From Thalassospira lucentensis MCCC 1A00383 = DSM 14000 (GTDB taxonomy: Bacteria > Pseudomonadota > Alphaproteobacteria > Rhodospirillales > Thalassospiraceae): DNA of 64,000 nucleotides. The notes under the pieces are model-generated. The model was given only the letters and a program-made list of their open reading frames with translations, had not been told where the DNA came from and ran no database searches. The translations under genes and the position numbers were made by a program. The DNA is taken from positions 186,001 through 250,000 of the forward strand of contig NZ_ATWN01000005.1 in the NCBI RefSeq assembly GCF_000421265.1. Direction: 5' to 3'. Positions 55,060 to 64,000 of the stretch are shown here, in pieces. Every line of letters starts with the position of its first letter. Position 1 is the stretch's first letter.

Positions 55060-56649
55060 TTAGGCCCCTTGGGTCACAGCTTCGACCATGCGAAGGGCGG
55101 TTTTGGTTGCCGCACAGCCCCCACGCGCCGTACAGCGTAAATCAGGATGCATCATCGCACCAATTTTCACTGTCTGATCAACCAGTTCGTCATAGGCCAG
55201 AACCGCATCGAACCCGGCCAGAACGGCCATCGCCGATGAAAAGGCGTGTGATACCCCCGCGACATTGCGGGCATGACACGGAATTTCAACATCCCCACCC
55301 ACCGGATCACAGACCAGACCAAGCGTATTCATCAAACACATCGCGGCTGCGTCAAAGCATTGTTTGGCATCCCCGCCGTGTGCTTGCGCAACACCTGCGG
55401 CCGCCATCGCGGCCGATGCGCCGGTTTCGACCGAACATCCGCCACATTCGGCGGCAAATGTCCCACGTGCAGCAAACACAGCCCCAATCACGGCCATGAC
55501 TTGCAGCGCGTCAGTCGCACCTTCGATATCAATCCCATGGCGGATCAAGCCATACAGCGTTCCAGGCACAACCCCGGCACTGCCCGCCGTTGGTGCTGCA
55601 CAGACCAGCCCCCGGTTTGAATCCCGTTCCATTGCCGACAGTGCGCCCGCCATGGCGTCCTGCAAAACCGCACCGCCAAGACCAGCTGGCAGATTGGCAT
55701 CGCGGACTTTCCGTGCGCGCAGGGTTAAGAACCGCATCACGTTATCTTCGGGTTTGGCATCAAACCCCTCGGCAATCACACGCAACATCAACTCACACCG
55801 TTCGCGGAAAAGGACGCGCGTCGCGTCGCGTGACAGGCCAAGGCGTTTGGCCTCCAGCACAAGGGCGGCATCGGCCAATGATCCGCCCTGCTCCTCGGCA
55901 ACCGAGATCACAGCATCACTGGTTGAAAACAAATCCTCGGTCGCACAAACCGGATATTGCGATGCATCAGCATACCGAAGGTCGGTAACACCCTCACGCC
56001 CACGCACAGCGGCAATCAAGTCCGCCCCCGGCAAAGATTGCAGGGAAACTTCAATGCGATTGCGTTCCGGATCAACCGATGTTCCAAGCAGCTTGTTGCC
56101 GCCCGCCGCCAGTTGCCCGGCAATATCATCGCCCGCCAAAACCGCCGCCTCGCCCCAGATAAAGACAGTGGCACTTTTACCCGTCTGAAAAACCGGCGCG
56201 CCATTCATCGCGTCGATGTAATACATCCCCCCACCAACTGATGCACCGGCATACAAATCGGTTCGCGCTTCCCCCTCGACGGTTTCGACCGTTAGTTCAA
56301 GGTCAACGCGGTTAGGATGGTTGTTGTTTTCAAGCTCACATATCTCAATGGTGAACTGAAACCCCTCACCCTGCATCACGCGCGGCAAGATATCGCGGTA
56401 ATCCGTATCGGTAAGCTGTGCCCCGGCAAGACCGGCAGCAAAATTTTCATCCGAACTTTGCGCCTTATACACCGGCGCAAAAGAGCCGCGTGGATCAAAC
56501 CTTACAACCGCATTTTTCAACACTTCCCCGTTTGAGCAAGACAGTTCACGCGCCAGTTTCGCCATCATATAGGGCGCAGCACAGTGCGAACTTGACGGCC
56601 CACGCATGACGGGACCAATAACGGAATTCAGCAGACTGATTTCTTGCAT
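55060..56649 (-). CDS. sdaA: L-serine dehydratase, iron-sulfur type, single chain
   Basis: Deaminates L-serine to pyruvate and ammonia. The single 529-residue chain fuses the beta domain (SVIGPVMRGPSSSHCAAPY near residue 10) and the alpha domain, with the cluster cysteines in CAAPTAGSAG, AAECGGCSVE and LVCDPVGG. I start at 56649 (MQEISLLNSVIG), where homology begins; the open frame to 56736 has no similarity. No strong ribosome binding site is seen. The terminator of betA lies just upstream, so it has a promoter of its own in 56650-56748. It is placed to use serine made from glycine betaine. Confidence 0.93.
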   Translation of the reverse strand: MQEISLLNSVIGPVMRGPSSSHCAAPYMMAKLARELSCSNGEVLKNAVVRFDPRGSFAPVYKAQSSDENFAAGLAGAQLTDTDYRDILPRVMQGEGFQFTIEICELENNNHPNRVDLELTVETVEGEARTDLYAGASVGGGMYYIDAMNGAPVFQTGKSATVFIWGEAAVLAGDDIAGQLAAGGNKLLGTSVDPERNRIEVSLQSLPGADLIAAVRGREGVTDLRYADASQYPVCATEDLFSTSDAVISVAEEQGGSLADAALVLEAKRLGLSRDATRVLFRERCELMLRVIAEGFDAKPEDNVMRFLTLRARKVRDANLPAGLGGAVLQDAMAGALSAMERDSNRGLVCAAPTAGSAGVVPGTLYGLIRHGIDIEGATDALQVMAVIGAVFAARGTFAAECGGCSVETGASAAMAAAGVAQAHGGDAKQCFDAAAMCLMNTLGLVCDPVGGDVEIPCHARNVAGVSHAFSSAMAVLAGFDAVLAYDELVDQTVKIGAMMHPDLRCTARGGCAATKTALRMVEAVTQGA

Positions 56650-56748
56650 GACAGGATACTTTAAAGGGTCGCGGGAAAGTGCGATGTGGTCGATACAATA
56701 TGTTCGAATGATCACCTGCTTATGATGCGAATGCAATCACCCAAACAA

Positions 56749-56778
56749 AAAATCCCCGGCCAATCGACCGGGGATTTT
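56749..56778 (-). terminator. Terminator of betIBA
   Basis: An 11-bp perfect stem (AAAATCCCCGG with CCGGGGATTTT), eight-base loop, TTTTTTG tail on the minus strand. It lies 28 bases after the betA stop. Confidence 0.9.
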
Positions 56779-56806
56779 AAGAACAAATAGCGTCCCTCGC
56801 AGCATT

Positions 56807-58492
56807 TTAACGCTGTTTGGTTTCCCATTCAGGATGCACAAAATACGGCGCATTCGATGGTGCCAGCGGATCTCGCCCGCGAATGATATCAGCCGCCTTT
56901 TCGCCAATCATAATGGTCGGCGCATTCAGATTGCCCGTGGCAATCGTTGGCATGATTGAACTATCGACCACGCGCAGGCCTTCGACGCCATACACGCGGG
57001 TTTGCGCATCAACCACGGACATGTCATCACTGCCCATCTTGCATGAACATGACGGGTGATAGGCACTTTCGGCGTGATCGGCGACCCATGCGTCAATTTC
57101 CGCATCCGTCTGGATATCCTTGCCCGGAGCAATTTCACGTCCGCGCAAATAGGCAAAGGCTTCCTGACCAAATATTTCACGGGTCAAACGCACAGAGGCG
57201 CGCATTTCTTCCCAGTCTTCGGGATGGCTCATATAATTTGGATCAATGATCGGACGGTCTTTGGGGTCTGCTGACGCCAAGCGAACCGTGCCGCGTGATT
57301 TCGATCGCATCGGACCAATGTGGGCCTGAAAACCATCACCTTCGGCGGCCTTCGACCCATTGTAATTAATCGCCGCTGGCATGAAATGATATTGCAGGTC
57401 CGGATGTTTAACGCCTGCTTTGGATCGAATGAAACCACCCGCCTCGAAATGGTTGGTCGCACCAAGGCCGGTTTTAAACAGATACCATTCCAGACCGATC
57501 TTAAGTTTGCTCCACCAATCAAGCTTGCTGTTCAGGCTGACCGGTTTGGTACATTCCATTTGAACATAGAGCTCAAGGTGATCCTGAAGGTTTTCACCAA
57601 CACCGGGAAGATCGGCGACAACATCAATGCCATGTTCGCGCAAATGGGCCGCTGGACCAATGCCCGACAACATCAACAGTTTAGGCGAATTGATTGATCC
57701 CGCCGATAGGATGACTTCACGGTCAACCACCGCACGCTTTGTTTCGCCTTCATGGATGAAATCAACACCAATCGCACGTTTACCTTCAAAAACAACGCGC
57801 TGTGCGAATGCCTTATTGTAAACTGTGACGTTATCACGCTTGGCGGCCGGGTGAAGATACGCCTGTGCGGTGGACCAGCGACGGCCTTTATAGACCGTCA
57901 TATCCATGGTCCCAAGCCCCTCCTGGCGATACCCGTTCTGATCGTCAGTATGGGTATATCCGGCCTCAACACCGGCCTTCATCCATGCCTTGTGAAGATC
58001 GTTTTGGCACGCCCCCGTGGTCACATGTAGCGGACCATCCCCGCCGTGATATTCATCGCCACCGGTATTTTCATTCCGGGTATCGGCCTTGCGGAAATAG
58101 GGCAAGCACCGCGCATAATCCCATTCCTTAAGTGCGGCGTCTTCTTCGGCCCAGCGATTGTAATCAAGCGCGTGACCACGGACATAGGCCATCCCATTGA
58201 TCGAACTTGAACCGCCCGAAACCCGCCCACGCGGCGTTTCCATGCGGCGGTTGTTCAGATTGGTTTGCGGTGTGGTCCAATAGGCCCAGTTATAGGTTTC
58301 CGACTGCATCGGATAAGACAAAGCAGTTGGCATATGAATGCGCCAATCCCACCAATGATCGACGGGGCCGGCTTCAAGGACCAGAACCTTAACATCACGG
58401 TCTTCTGACAACCGGTTGGCCAAAACAGCCCCGGCGGAGCCGGAACCGACAATCACGTAATCATATTTTTCAGTCTTGGTCGGGGTCGACAT
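56807..58492 (-). CDS. betA: Choline dehydrogenase
   Basis: GMC-family flavoenzyme of 561 residues that oxidises choline to betaine aldehyde at the membrane. The FAD motif DYVIVGSGSAGAVLANRLSE begins near residue 10, GMC signature 1 is GRVSGGSSSINGMAYVRG near 88, signature 2 is GSINSPKLLMLSGIGP near 256, and the catalytic histidines lie in ESAYHPSCSCKMG and NLNAPTIM. AAAGGGATC before the ATG is the ribosome binding site. It is the last gene of betIBA, 60 bases after betB. Confidence 0.95.
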   Translation of the reverse strand: MSTPTKTEKYDYVIVGSGSAGAVLANRLSEDRDVKVLVLEAGPVDHWWDWRIHMPTALSYPMQSETYNWAYWTTPQTNLNNRRMETPRGRVSGGSSSINGMAYVRGHALDYNRWAEEDAALKEWDYARCLPYFRKADTRNENTGGDEYHGGDGPLHVTTGACQNDLHKAWMKAGVEAGYTHTDDQNGYRQEGLGTMDMTVYKGRRWSTAQAYLHPAAKRDNVTVYNKAFAQRVVFEGKRAIGVDFIHEGETKRAVVDREVILSAGSINSPKLLMLSGIGPAAHLREHGIDVVADLPGVGENLQDHLELYVQMECTKPVSLNSKLDWWSKLKIGLEWYLFKTGLGATNHFEAGGFIRSKAGVKHPDLQYHFMPAAINYNGSKAAEGDGFQAHIGPMRSKSRGTVRLASADPKDRPIIDPNYMSHPEDWEEMRASVRLTREIFGQEAFAYLRGREIAPGKDIQTDAEIDAWVADHAESAYHPSCSCKMGSDDMSVVDAQTRVYGVEGLRVVDSSIMPTIATGNLNAPTIMIGEKAADIIRGRDPLAPSNAPYFVHPEWETKQR

Positions 58493-58552
58493 GTTTGATC
58501 CCTTTATCTTTCAAGCGTTGCGGGCAGCCATTCTCTGATTGGTAAAAGCCAA

Positions 58553-60010
58553 TCAGTACGGCGCCTCTACATCGCCGGTTTCGACATAGACCGATTTAAT
58601 ACGGGTGTAATGCTCAATCGCCGCGCGGCCATTTTCGCGGCCCACACCTGATTTCTTCACCCCACCAAACGGCATTTCAATCGGGGTGATGTTATAGGTG
58701 TTGATCCAGCAGGTCCCTGCTTCAAGGCGCGATACAACACGATGTCCGCGCGACAAATCCTTGGTAAAGACGCCTGCAGCCAAACCATATGGCGTATCGT
58801 TGGCGCGCTTGATGGCTTCGTCTTCATCGGTGAATGTCAGAACCGACATCACCGGGCCAAAGATTTCTTCTCGTACGATGGTCATGTCATCAGTACATCC
58901 GGCAAACACCGTCGGGGCAATAAACAGACCGCCTTCTGGCATGCCCTCTGAAACCGCATGGCCACCCAGAACGCATTTCGCGCCCTCTTTCTTGCCAGTT
59001 TCGATGAACGACATGATCTGGTCATACTGGGTTTTGGTCACAATCGGGCCGACCTGTGTATCGGGCTTTTCCGGATCGCCCAACACAAGATCCTTGCTGC
59101 GCGCGATCAGTTTTTCGATGAAGGCATCGGCAACACTTTCATGGACAAAAACCCGCGTCCCGTTTGAACAAATCTGCCCCGATGAATAGAAGTTCGCCAT
59201 CTGCGCACCCGACACCGCATTATCAAGATCGGCATCTTCAAACACGATCATCGGTGATTTGCCGCCAAGCTCCATGGTCACGGCCTTCATACCACCCGCA
59301 GCAACAGACGCCACCTTGGCCCCGGTTGCCGCCGACCCGGTCAGCGATACTTTATCCACGCCGGGATGCTCAACCAGCGATGCACCACATTCGCGCGCGC
59401 CTTGAACAACATTGTAAACACCATCGGGAAGACCAGCTTCCTGCAAGGCTTCGGCCACCGCAATCGCTGACAGCGGGGTGACTTCGGACGGTTTGTAAAC
59501 AACCGCATTCCCGCACGCCAAGGCCGGGGCAGCTTTCCAGCAGGCGATCTGGATCGGATAGTTCCATGCGCCAATCGCGGCACAAACGCCAACCGCCTCG
59601 CGGCGGGTATAGGCAAAGTTCGCCCCAAGGTCGATATGCTCACCGGCAAGGCTCCCGGCGACACCGGCGAAATATTCCAGGCACTCGACACCGGAAACCA
59701 CATCGACAATTTCGGTTTCCTGAATGGCGCGGCCCGTATCGCGGGTTTCAACCAGTGCCAGTTCATCGTTACGATCGCGCAAAATCTGGGCGGCCTTGAA
59801 CAACACACGCGCACGCTGTGCGGCAGGTGTCGCTTTCCAGATTTCAAATCCGGCCCGCGCGGCCTTTACCGCCGCATCAACATCGGCGGCTGTACTTTCA
59901 TTGCCCTTGGCAAGAACAGTATTGGTCGCGGGGTTCAGCGTGGTCATTTCCGCGCCAGAACCGTTGGTTTTCTTGCCGTTGATGAAATTCTGTATCTGGT
60001 AAAGGCTCAT
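58553..60010 (-). CDS. betB: Betaine aldehyde dehydrogenase
   Basis: Converts betaine aldehyde to glycine betaine, an osmoprotectant and carbon source. The 485-residue enzyme has the NAD-binding GAWNYPIQIACWK near 150, the glutamate in MELGGKSPMIVF and the catalytic cysteine in SSGQICSNGTRVFV. The start at 60010 has GGAGTTTTGAC upstream; a longer frame from 60037 is unsupported. It lies 62 bases after betI. Confidence 0.94.
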   Translation of the reverse strand: MSLYQIQNFINGKKTNGSGAEMTTLNPATNTVLAKGNESTAADVDAAVKAARAGFEIWKATPAAQRARVLFKAAQILRDRNDELALVETRDTGRAIQETEIVDVVSGVECLEYFAGVAGSLAGEHIDLGANFAYTRREAVGVCAAIGAWNYPIQIACWKAAPALACGNAVVYKPSEVTPLSAIAVAEALQEAGLPDGVYNVVQGARECGASLVEHPGVDKVSLTGSAATGAKVASVAAGGMKAVTMELGGKSPMIVFEDADLDNAVSGAQMANFYSSGQICSNGTRVFVHESVADAFIEKLIARSKDLVLGDPEKPDTQVGPIVTKTQYDQIMSFIETGKKEGAKCVLGGHAVSEGMPEGGLFIAPTVFAGCTDDMTIVREEIFGPVMSVLTFTDEDEAIKRANDTPYGLAAGVFTKDLSRGHRVVSRLEAGTCWINTYNITPIEMPFGGVKKSGVGRENGRAAIEHYTRIKSVYVETGDVEAPY

Positions 60011-60072
60011 GTCAAAACTCCTGCGGGCCGCATCCAAACCGGGCGACCGTGATCTTGGTGTGTCTGTTCGGC

Positions 60073-60663
60073 TCAGCGCGCGGGCGAATTCGCCAAATAG
60101 AGATGCATGGTACCCAGCACCATCACACGCGCAGCCCCGACATCTGCGCGCCCGGACGAAAGCCCCGAACGCACCCAGATGCCATCAATCATGGCCGCCA
60201 TTGCGGCCGAAATTTCGTCTGCCCGCTGATCTGTTGTCAGTTGGCGCAGCTCGTGGCGTAAGTTGGACGCCAGTCGCTGAAAATAGATGCTGTTGATCCG
60301 GTGCAATGCCTTTGAAAACGGCACCTGCGCCCAGAAGGACAACCACGCCACAGTCACCTGCGGGGTGAATTGCTCTTCATTAAAGTTGGTGTTTACAATC
60401 GCCTCGAGCCGATCGACCGGCGTTTTGGCACGATCCAGACGCATGAGGTAATCGTTGCGCAATTCCTGCATCAGAAACCGCATGGTTGCTTCGAGCAACG
60501 CGTTCTTGCCACCGAAATAATGCGAAATAATGCCCGATGACATCCCCGCCGCACTTGCGATACGCGAAATCGTCGTATCGGCAAACCCATGGCGGTGAAT
60601 GGTTTCAATCGTTGCGTCGATCAACTGCCTGCGGCGTACAGGCTGCATACCAACTTTGGGCAT
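60073..60663 (-). CDS. betI: Choline-responsive TetR-family repressor BetI
   Basis: Repressor of 196 residues that controls choline oxidation genes. The TetR helix-turn-helix is at about residues 12-57 (IETIHRHGFADTTISRIASA then AGMSSGIISHYFGGK). The remaining helices form the choline-binding domain; QPVRRRQLIDATIETIH is typical of BetI. It is first in betIBA and divergent from choX, across a region with a likely BetI site at 60773-60786, so it can regulate both uptake and oxidation. Confidence 0.93.
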   Translation of the reverse strand: MPKVGMQPVRRRQLIDATIETIHRHGFADTTISRIASAAGMSSGIISHYFGGKNALLEATMRFLMQELRNDYLMRLDRAKTPVDRLEAIVNTNFNEEQFTPQVTVAWLSFWAQVPFSKALHRINSIYFQRLASNLRHELRQLTTDQRADEISAAMAAMIDGIWVRSGLSSGRADVGAARVMVLGTMHLYLANSPAR

Positions 60664-61039
60664 TCAAGCAATCCAATTCAAAGCGATCTGAAGGGCTTGA
60701 AACCGCTGCAACGTCATGCAGCGTACTTTTTAACCCTACTCAATTGACGTATCGGGAATATGCTGTATTTTAATTGAACAATCAATCAATAAAACACGCC
60801 GATATTTGCGGCGCAATGATCAAGGGTGCTTCCTTTGCTGCGCGGCTTTGCGGCTGTTTTTGTGATTATTCCGGTCCATACGGACAGGTTCGGGGGAACC
60901 TTTTCGTACGGCTCTGGGCGAGTGTTAGCGACAACGATATTACGTTGATGTTCGTCTGGCCTCCGGAACCGAGAGCTTCTGCAGACCGCCGTTTGCGGTC
61001 CGCAGTAACATTAGGTTTACACAAGGGAGAACCAGAAAC
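60664..61039. promoter_or_regulatory. Divergent betI-choX control region
   Basis: A choX promoter candidate is TTGACG (60744-60749), 16 bases, TATTTT (60766-60771). Just after it lies an inverted repeat ATTGA-ACAA-TCAAT (60773-60786), extended by a further TCAAT at 60786-60790. Its position over the transcription start fits a BetI operator, and the same site lies upstream of betI in the other direction. The open frame from 60774 is not a credible gene. The rest of the region is AT- and GC-mixed leader ending in AAGGGAGAACCAG before choX. Confidence 0.5.
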
Positions 61040-61999
61040 ATGACCAATCTTTCCACTTTCGGCCGTCTTCTTGGCAGCACCATTATTGCCGGTGCACTTT
61101 TTGGTGCGGCAAGTGCCAAGGCAGCTGATAGCGAAGCCTGCAAAACCGTGACGTTCTCTGATGTTGGCTGGACCGACATCACCGCAACCACGGCAACCGC
61201 ATCGGTTATTCTCGACGCATTGGGCTATAACACCGAAACCGAACTTCTGTCGGTTCCTGTCACCTACACCAGCCTTGCCAATGGCGACGTTGACGTATTC
61301 CTTGGCAACTGGATGCCAACCATGGCCGCTGACATCAAGCCGTACCTTGACAAAGGAACGGTTGTTAGCGCCGGTGCAAACCTTGAAGGGGCGAAATACA
61401 CCCTTGCGGTTTCCAAGAACGCCTATGACGCAGGCCTGAAAGATTTCGCTGATATCGCCAAGTTCAAAGACAAACTTGATGGCGAGATTTATGGCATTGA
61501 ACCGGGCAACGACGGCAACCGCCTGATTCAGGATATGATCGATGGCGATCAGTTCGGTCTCAGCGGATTTGAGCTGGTTGAATCTTCTGAACAGGGCATG
61601 CTGTCGGAAGTTAAGCGTAAATCATCACGCGATCAGTTCATCGTCTTCCTCGGTTGGGAACCGCACCCGATGAACGCGAAATACGACATGGCTTATCTTG
61701 ATGGTGGTGATGACGTGTTTGGTCCGAACTTTGGCGGAGCCACGGTTCACACCAACCTGCGTGCCGGTTACACCGATGAATGTCAGAATGCCGGTAAATT
61801 CGTTACCAACCTGAAATTCAGCCTCGCCATGGAAAACGAAATCATGGATGCGATCCTCAACGATGGCACCGACCCGGCCGAAGCAGCCTCGACCTGGCTT
61901 AAAGCCAACCCGGATGCTGCTTATGCATGGCTTGATGGTGTCACCACCTTTGATGGTGGCGATGCAAAGGCTGCGCTGAAAAGTGATCTTGGCCTTTAA
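61040..61999 (+). CDS. choX: Choline ABC transporter, substrate-binding protein
   Basis: Periplasmic choline-binding protein of 319 residues. A signal peptide (residues 1-28, ending AKAAD) is followed by an OpuAC-type domain. The segments DVGWTDITATTATAS, VTYTSLANGDVDVFLGNW, GIEPGNDGN and FLGWEPHPMN are typical of ChoX, in which aromatic residues form the choline cage. AGGGAG precedes the ATG. It is first in choXWV, divergent from betI, and its product supplies choline to BetA. Confidence 0.93.
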   Translation: MTNLSTFGRLLGSTIIAGALFGAASAKAADSEACKTVTFSDVGWTDITATTATASVILDALGYNTETELLSVPVTYTSLANGDVDVFLGNWMPTMAADIKPYLDKGTVVSAGANLEGAKYTLAVSKNAYDAGLKDFADIAKFKDKLDGEIYGIEPGNDGNRLIQDMIDGDQFGLSGFELVESSEQGMLSEVKRKSSRDQFIVFLGWEPHPMNAKYDMAYLDGGDDVFGPNFGGATVHTNLRAGYTDECQNAGKFVTNLKFSLAMENEIMDAILNDGTDPAEAASTWLKANPDAAYAWLDGVTTFDGGDAKAALKSDLGL

Positions 62000-62040
62000 G
62001 CTTCGCATCTAACCGGCAAAGTCCGGTGTTATGATCCTGC

Positions 62041-62087
62041 CGATACGCCCCGCACCCGATAATTCGGACCTTTGCGTGGGCGTATCG
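62041..62087 (+). repeat. Inverted repeat between choX and choW
   Basis: CGATACGCCC (62041-62050) pairs perfectly with GGGCGTATCG (62078-62087) around a 27-base loop. No T-run follows. It probably forms an mRNA hairpin after the binding-protein gene that limits read-through or protects the choX message. Confidence 0.65.
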
Positions 62088-62126
62088 TGCATTTAACTGA
62101 TTTTAAAAACAAACGGAAATATTCCC

Positions 62127-62975
62127 ATGGAATGGCTCACGGAAACAAAGATTCCGCTGGGACAGTGGATTTCGTCTTTGATGGATGCGCTTAACGAACA
62201 TGCCGATTTCGTTTTCTATACCATCTCGGATGTTCTTGAATTCATTATTGAAAACACCATCGATTTTCTGCTGTGGCTCCCACCGCTTTTGATTATTGCC
62301 GGATTTGGCGCACTTGCTGCTGTTTTGCATAGATCCTGGAAACTGACCGCCTTTACCATTCTTTCCCTGCTTCTGATCGTCAATCTTGGTTATTGGGAAG
62401 AAACCATGGAAACGCTGGCGCTTGTGATCTATGCGTCGCTGTTTTGCATGGTTATCGGGGTGCCGCTTGGCGTAGCATCCGCCCACCGCCCATGGCTATA
62501 TCAAGCCATGCGTCCGATTCTTGATTTGATGCAGACGATCCCGACCTTTGTCTATCTGATCCCGACCCTGATCCTGTTTGGTCTGGGTGTTGTTCCGGGA
62601 CTGATTTCAACCGTTATCTTTGCCATTGCCGCCCCGATCCGCCTGACACATCTTGGCATTTCCAGCACGCCAAAGGCACTGCTCGAAGCGGGCGAAAGCT
62701 TTGGCTGCACACCGCGCCAGTTGCTGTTTAAGGTCGAACTGCCATCCGCCATGCCATCGATCATGGCCGGTCTGACCCAGTGCATCATGTTGTCACTTTC
62801 GATGGTGGTGATTGCCGCCCTTGTCGGGGCAGATGGCCTTGGCAAACCGGTTGTGCGCGCCCTTAATACCGTGAACATTGCCCAAGGGTTTGAAGCCGGT
62901 CTTGCGATTGTGATCCTTGCCATTGTGCTGGACCGCATCTGCCGTCGTGATAACAACGAAACATCGGGGCAGTGA
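62127..62975 (+). CDS. choW: Choline ABC transporter permease
   Basis: Inner-membrane permease of 282 residues with six or more helices, of the OpuAB/ProW type. The N-terminal LTETKIPLGQWISSLMDAL precedes the membrane part; the ATPase-contact loop is near EAGESFGCTPRQLLFKVELP (residues 189-208). The stop is followed within three bases by the ATG of the ATPase gene, so the two are translated together. Confidence 0.92.
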   Translation: MEWLTETKIPLGQWISSLMDALNEHADFVFYTISDVLEFIIENTIDFLLWLPPLLIIAGFGALAAVLHRSWKLTAFTILSLLLIVNLGYWEETMETLALVIYASLFCMVIGVPLGVASAHRPWLYQAMRPILDLMQTIPTFVYLIPTLILFGLGVVPGLISTVIFAIAAPIRLTHLGISSTPKALLEAGESFGCTPRQLLFKVELPSAMPSIMAGLTQCIMLSLSMVVIAALVGADGLGKPVVRALNTVNIAQGFEAGLAIVILAIVLDRICRRDNNETSGQ

Positions 62976-62977
62976 TC

Positions 62978-64000
62978 ATGAGCAATGCTGTTGAATTTGA
63001 TAATATCGACGTGATCTTTGGCAACCGTCAGGCAGAATCGCTAAAACTGCTCGACGAAGGCAAAACACGCGCAGAAATAGCCAAGGTGACAAACAACGTC
63101 CTTGGCGTTGCCGATGTCAGCTTCAATGTCCCACAAGGCGAGATTTGCGTTCTGATGGGCCTGTCAGGGTCTGGTAAATCATCGCTTTTGCGCTGTGTGA
63201 ACGGGTTGAACAAAGTTTCACGCGGGTCGCTACGGGTATATGATGGCGACTGGTCGGTCGACGTCACAAAGTGCGATGGCCCGACATTGCGCAAATTGCG
63301 CCGTGAGTGTGTCGCCATGGTGTTTCAGCAATTTGGCCTTCTGCCATGGCGGACCGTTGCTGAGAATGTCGGCTTCGGGCTTGAGCTCCGTGGCCTTGCC
63401 CCAAAGGAACGCCGCGACATCGTCGATGAAAAGCTGGCCCTTGTCGGCCTAGATCAGTGGGCGGATAAATATGCCCATGAACTGTCGGGCGGTATGCAAC
63501 AGCGTGTTGGGCTTGCCCGCGCGTTTGCCACCGATGCCCCGATCCTTTTGATGGATGAGCCGTTTTCGGCACTTGATCCGCTGATCCGTAACCGGCTTCA
63601 GGACGAGCTTCTTGATCTTCAGGAAAAGCTGAACAAAACCATCCTGTTTGTCAGCCATGACCTTGATGAAGCCATGAAACTTGGCAATTCCATTGCGATC
63701 ATGGAAGGCGGCTATGTCGTTCAGCATGGCACGCCCGAAGACATCGCGCTTCGTCCGGCCAATGGTTATGTTGCCGACTTTGTTGCACATATGAACCCGG
63801 TCAATATCCTGCGCGGTCGCGCAATCATGCATCGCGTGACCAAGGATCAACGCGACGCAACCGGTGACATCACAATTGACGATGAAGATCTTCGCATCAC
63901 GCTTGATGATGGGGTGGTTCAGGCCGCCAGAACGACTGAAAGCGGGCAGCTTAAGCTGATCACATATGATGGCACCCTGCCCGTCGATCTTGATGCCACC
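62978..64000 (+). CDS. choV: Choline ABC transporter ATP-binding protein (partial)
   Basis: The first 341 codons of an ATPase; the gene runs off the right edge. It has an N-terminal [19 protein letters not shown] segment typical of ChoV and OpuAA-like proteins, Walker [10 protein letters not shown] near 60, Q loop [12 protein letters not shown], signature [15 protein letters not shown] near 168, Walker [14 protein letters not shown] and switch histidine VSHDLDEAM. The C-terminal regulatory part begins near residue 270. It is the third gene of choXWV. Confidence 0.93.
   Translation, partial: MSNAVEFDNIDVIFGNRQAESLKLLDEGKTRAEIAKVTNNVLGVADVSFNVPQGEICVLMGLSGSGKSSLLRCVNGLNKVSRGSLRVYDGDWSVDVTKCDGPTLRKLRRECVAMVFQQFGLLPWRTVAENVGFGLELRGLAPKERRDIVDEKLALVGLDQWADKYAHELSGGMQQRVGLARAFATDAPILLMDEPFSALDPLIRNRLQDELLDLQEKLNKTILFVSHDLDEAMKLGNSIAIMEGGYVVQHGTPEDIALRPANGYVADFVAHMNPVNILRGRAIMHRVTKDQRDATGDITIDDEDLRITLDDGVVQAARTTESGQLKLITYDGTLPVDLDAT

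Noticed and set aside
54854-55063. Plus-strand open frame of 69 codons between puuB-like gene and sdaA
   Set aside because: No ribosome binding site, low similarity to anything I know, and it overlaps the end of sdaA.
60774-61043. Plus-strand open frame of 89 codons upstream of choX
   Set aside because: It begins inside the likely BetI site, overlaps choX by a few bases and has no family resemblance; it is a leader, not a gene.

Overview
The window looks like part of the chromosome of an alphaproteobacterium, probably of the Rhodospirillales and close to Thalassospira. This is an inference from protein sequence style, moderate GC and gene content (14-subunit-type complex I, tig-clpP-clpX-lon-hupB order, paired bacterioferritins, BetI/ChoXWV, PuuA/PuuR/PuuC); no 16S gene is present to confirm it. 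I see no phage, insertion sequence, CRISPR array or conjugative gene, so most of the window is ordinary core and metabolic chromosome.

Layout. 1-8177 (minus): respiratory complex I genes nuoA to nuoI in canonical order, with nuoI cut by the left edge. 8464-10689: tRNA-Asp, an isolated fliG, and a lipoprotein of unknown role. 11088-11504: two tRNA-Val(TAC) genes in a tandem duplication that includes their terminators. 11614-18392 (minus): hupB, lon, clpX, clpP and tig, the protein quality-control block, followed by tRNA-Leu(TAG). 18760-24444: malonyl-CoA decarboxylase, NAD(P)HX repair enzyme, D-amino acid dehydrogenase and a soluble PAS histidine kinase. 24544-28008 (minus): a copper-resistance operon copA-cueR-cytochrome c with an easily read CueR promoter. 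28121-29109: two dissimilar bacterioferritin subunits. 29454-30421: a DUF1127 micro-protein and a decayed adenylate cyclase.

30651-37493: a sugar (probably glucose) ABC transporter gtsABCD and a convergent OmpR-type two-component system. 37657-43526: a beta-propeller lipoprotein, a renalase-like flavoprotein with a DUF2256 zinc-ribbon protein, glucose-6-phosphate isomerase and a fructokinase-type sugar kinase. 43688-54835: a polyamine catabolism island containing agmatinase, PuuC, PuuR, PuuA, an SpuC-type aminotransferase, two PuuB-like flavin oxidases, a group III truncated globin and a membrane-anchored isochorismatase-fold hydrolase. 55060-64000: an Fe-S L-serine dehydratase, betIBA (choline to glycine betaine) and the divergent choline ABC transporter choXWV, cut by the right edge.

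How it fits together. The second half is a nutrient-scavenging region. Sugar enters through Gts and is routed through Pgi and the PfkB kinase. Agmatine and putrescine are degraded to GABA-level intermediates. Choline is imported, oxidised to betaine and can be demethylated elsewhere to glycine and serine, which the serine dehydratase would convert to pyruvate. I did not find a clearly undescribed multi-gene system. The most interesting candidates are the complementary bacterioferritin pair, the oxidase-globin-hydrolase group inside the polyamine island, and several operator or attenuator structures listed under findings.
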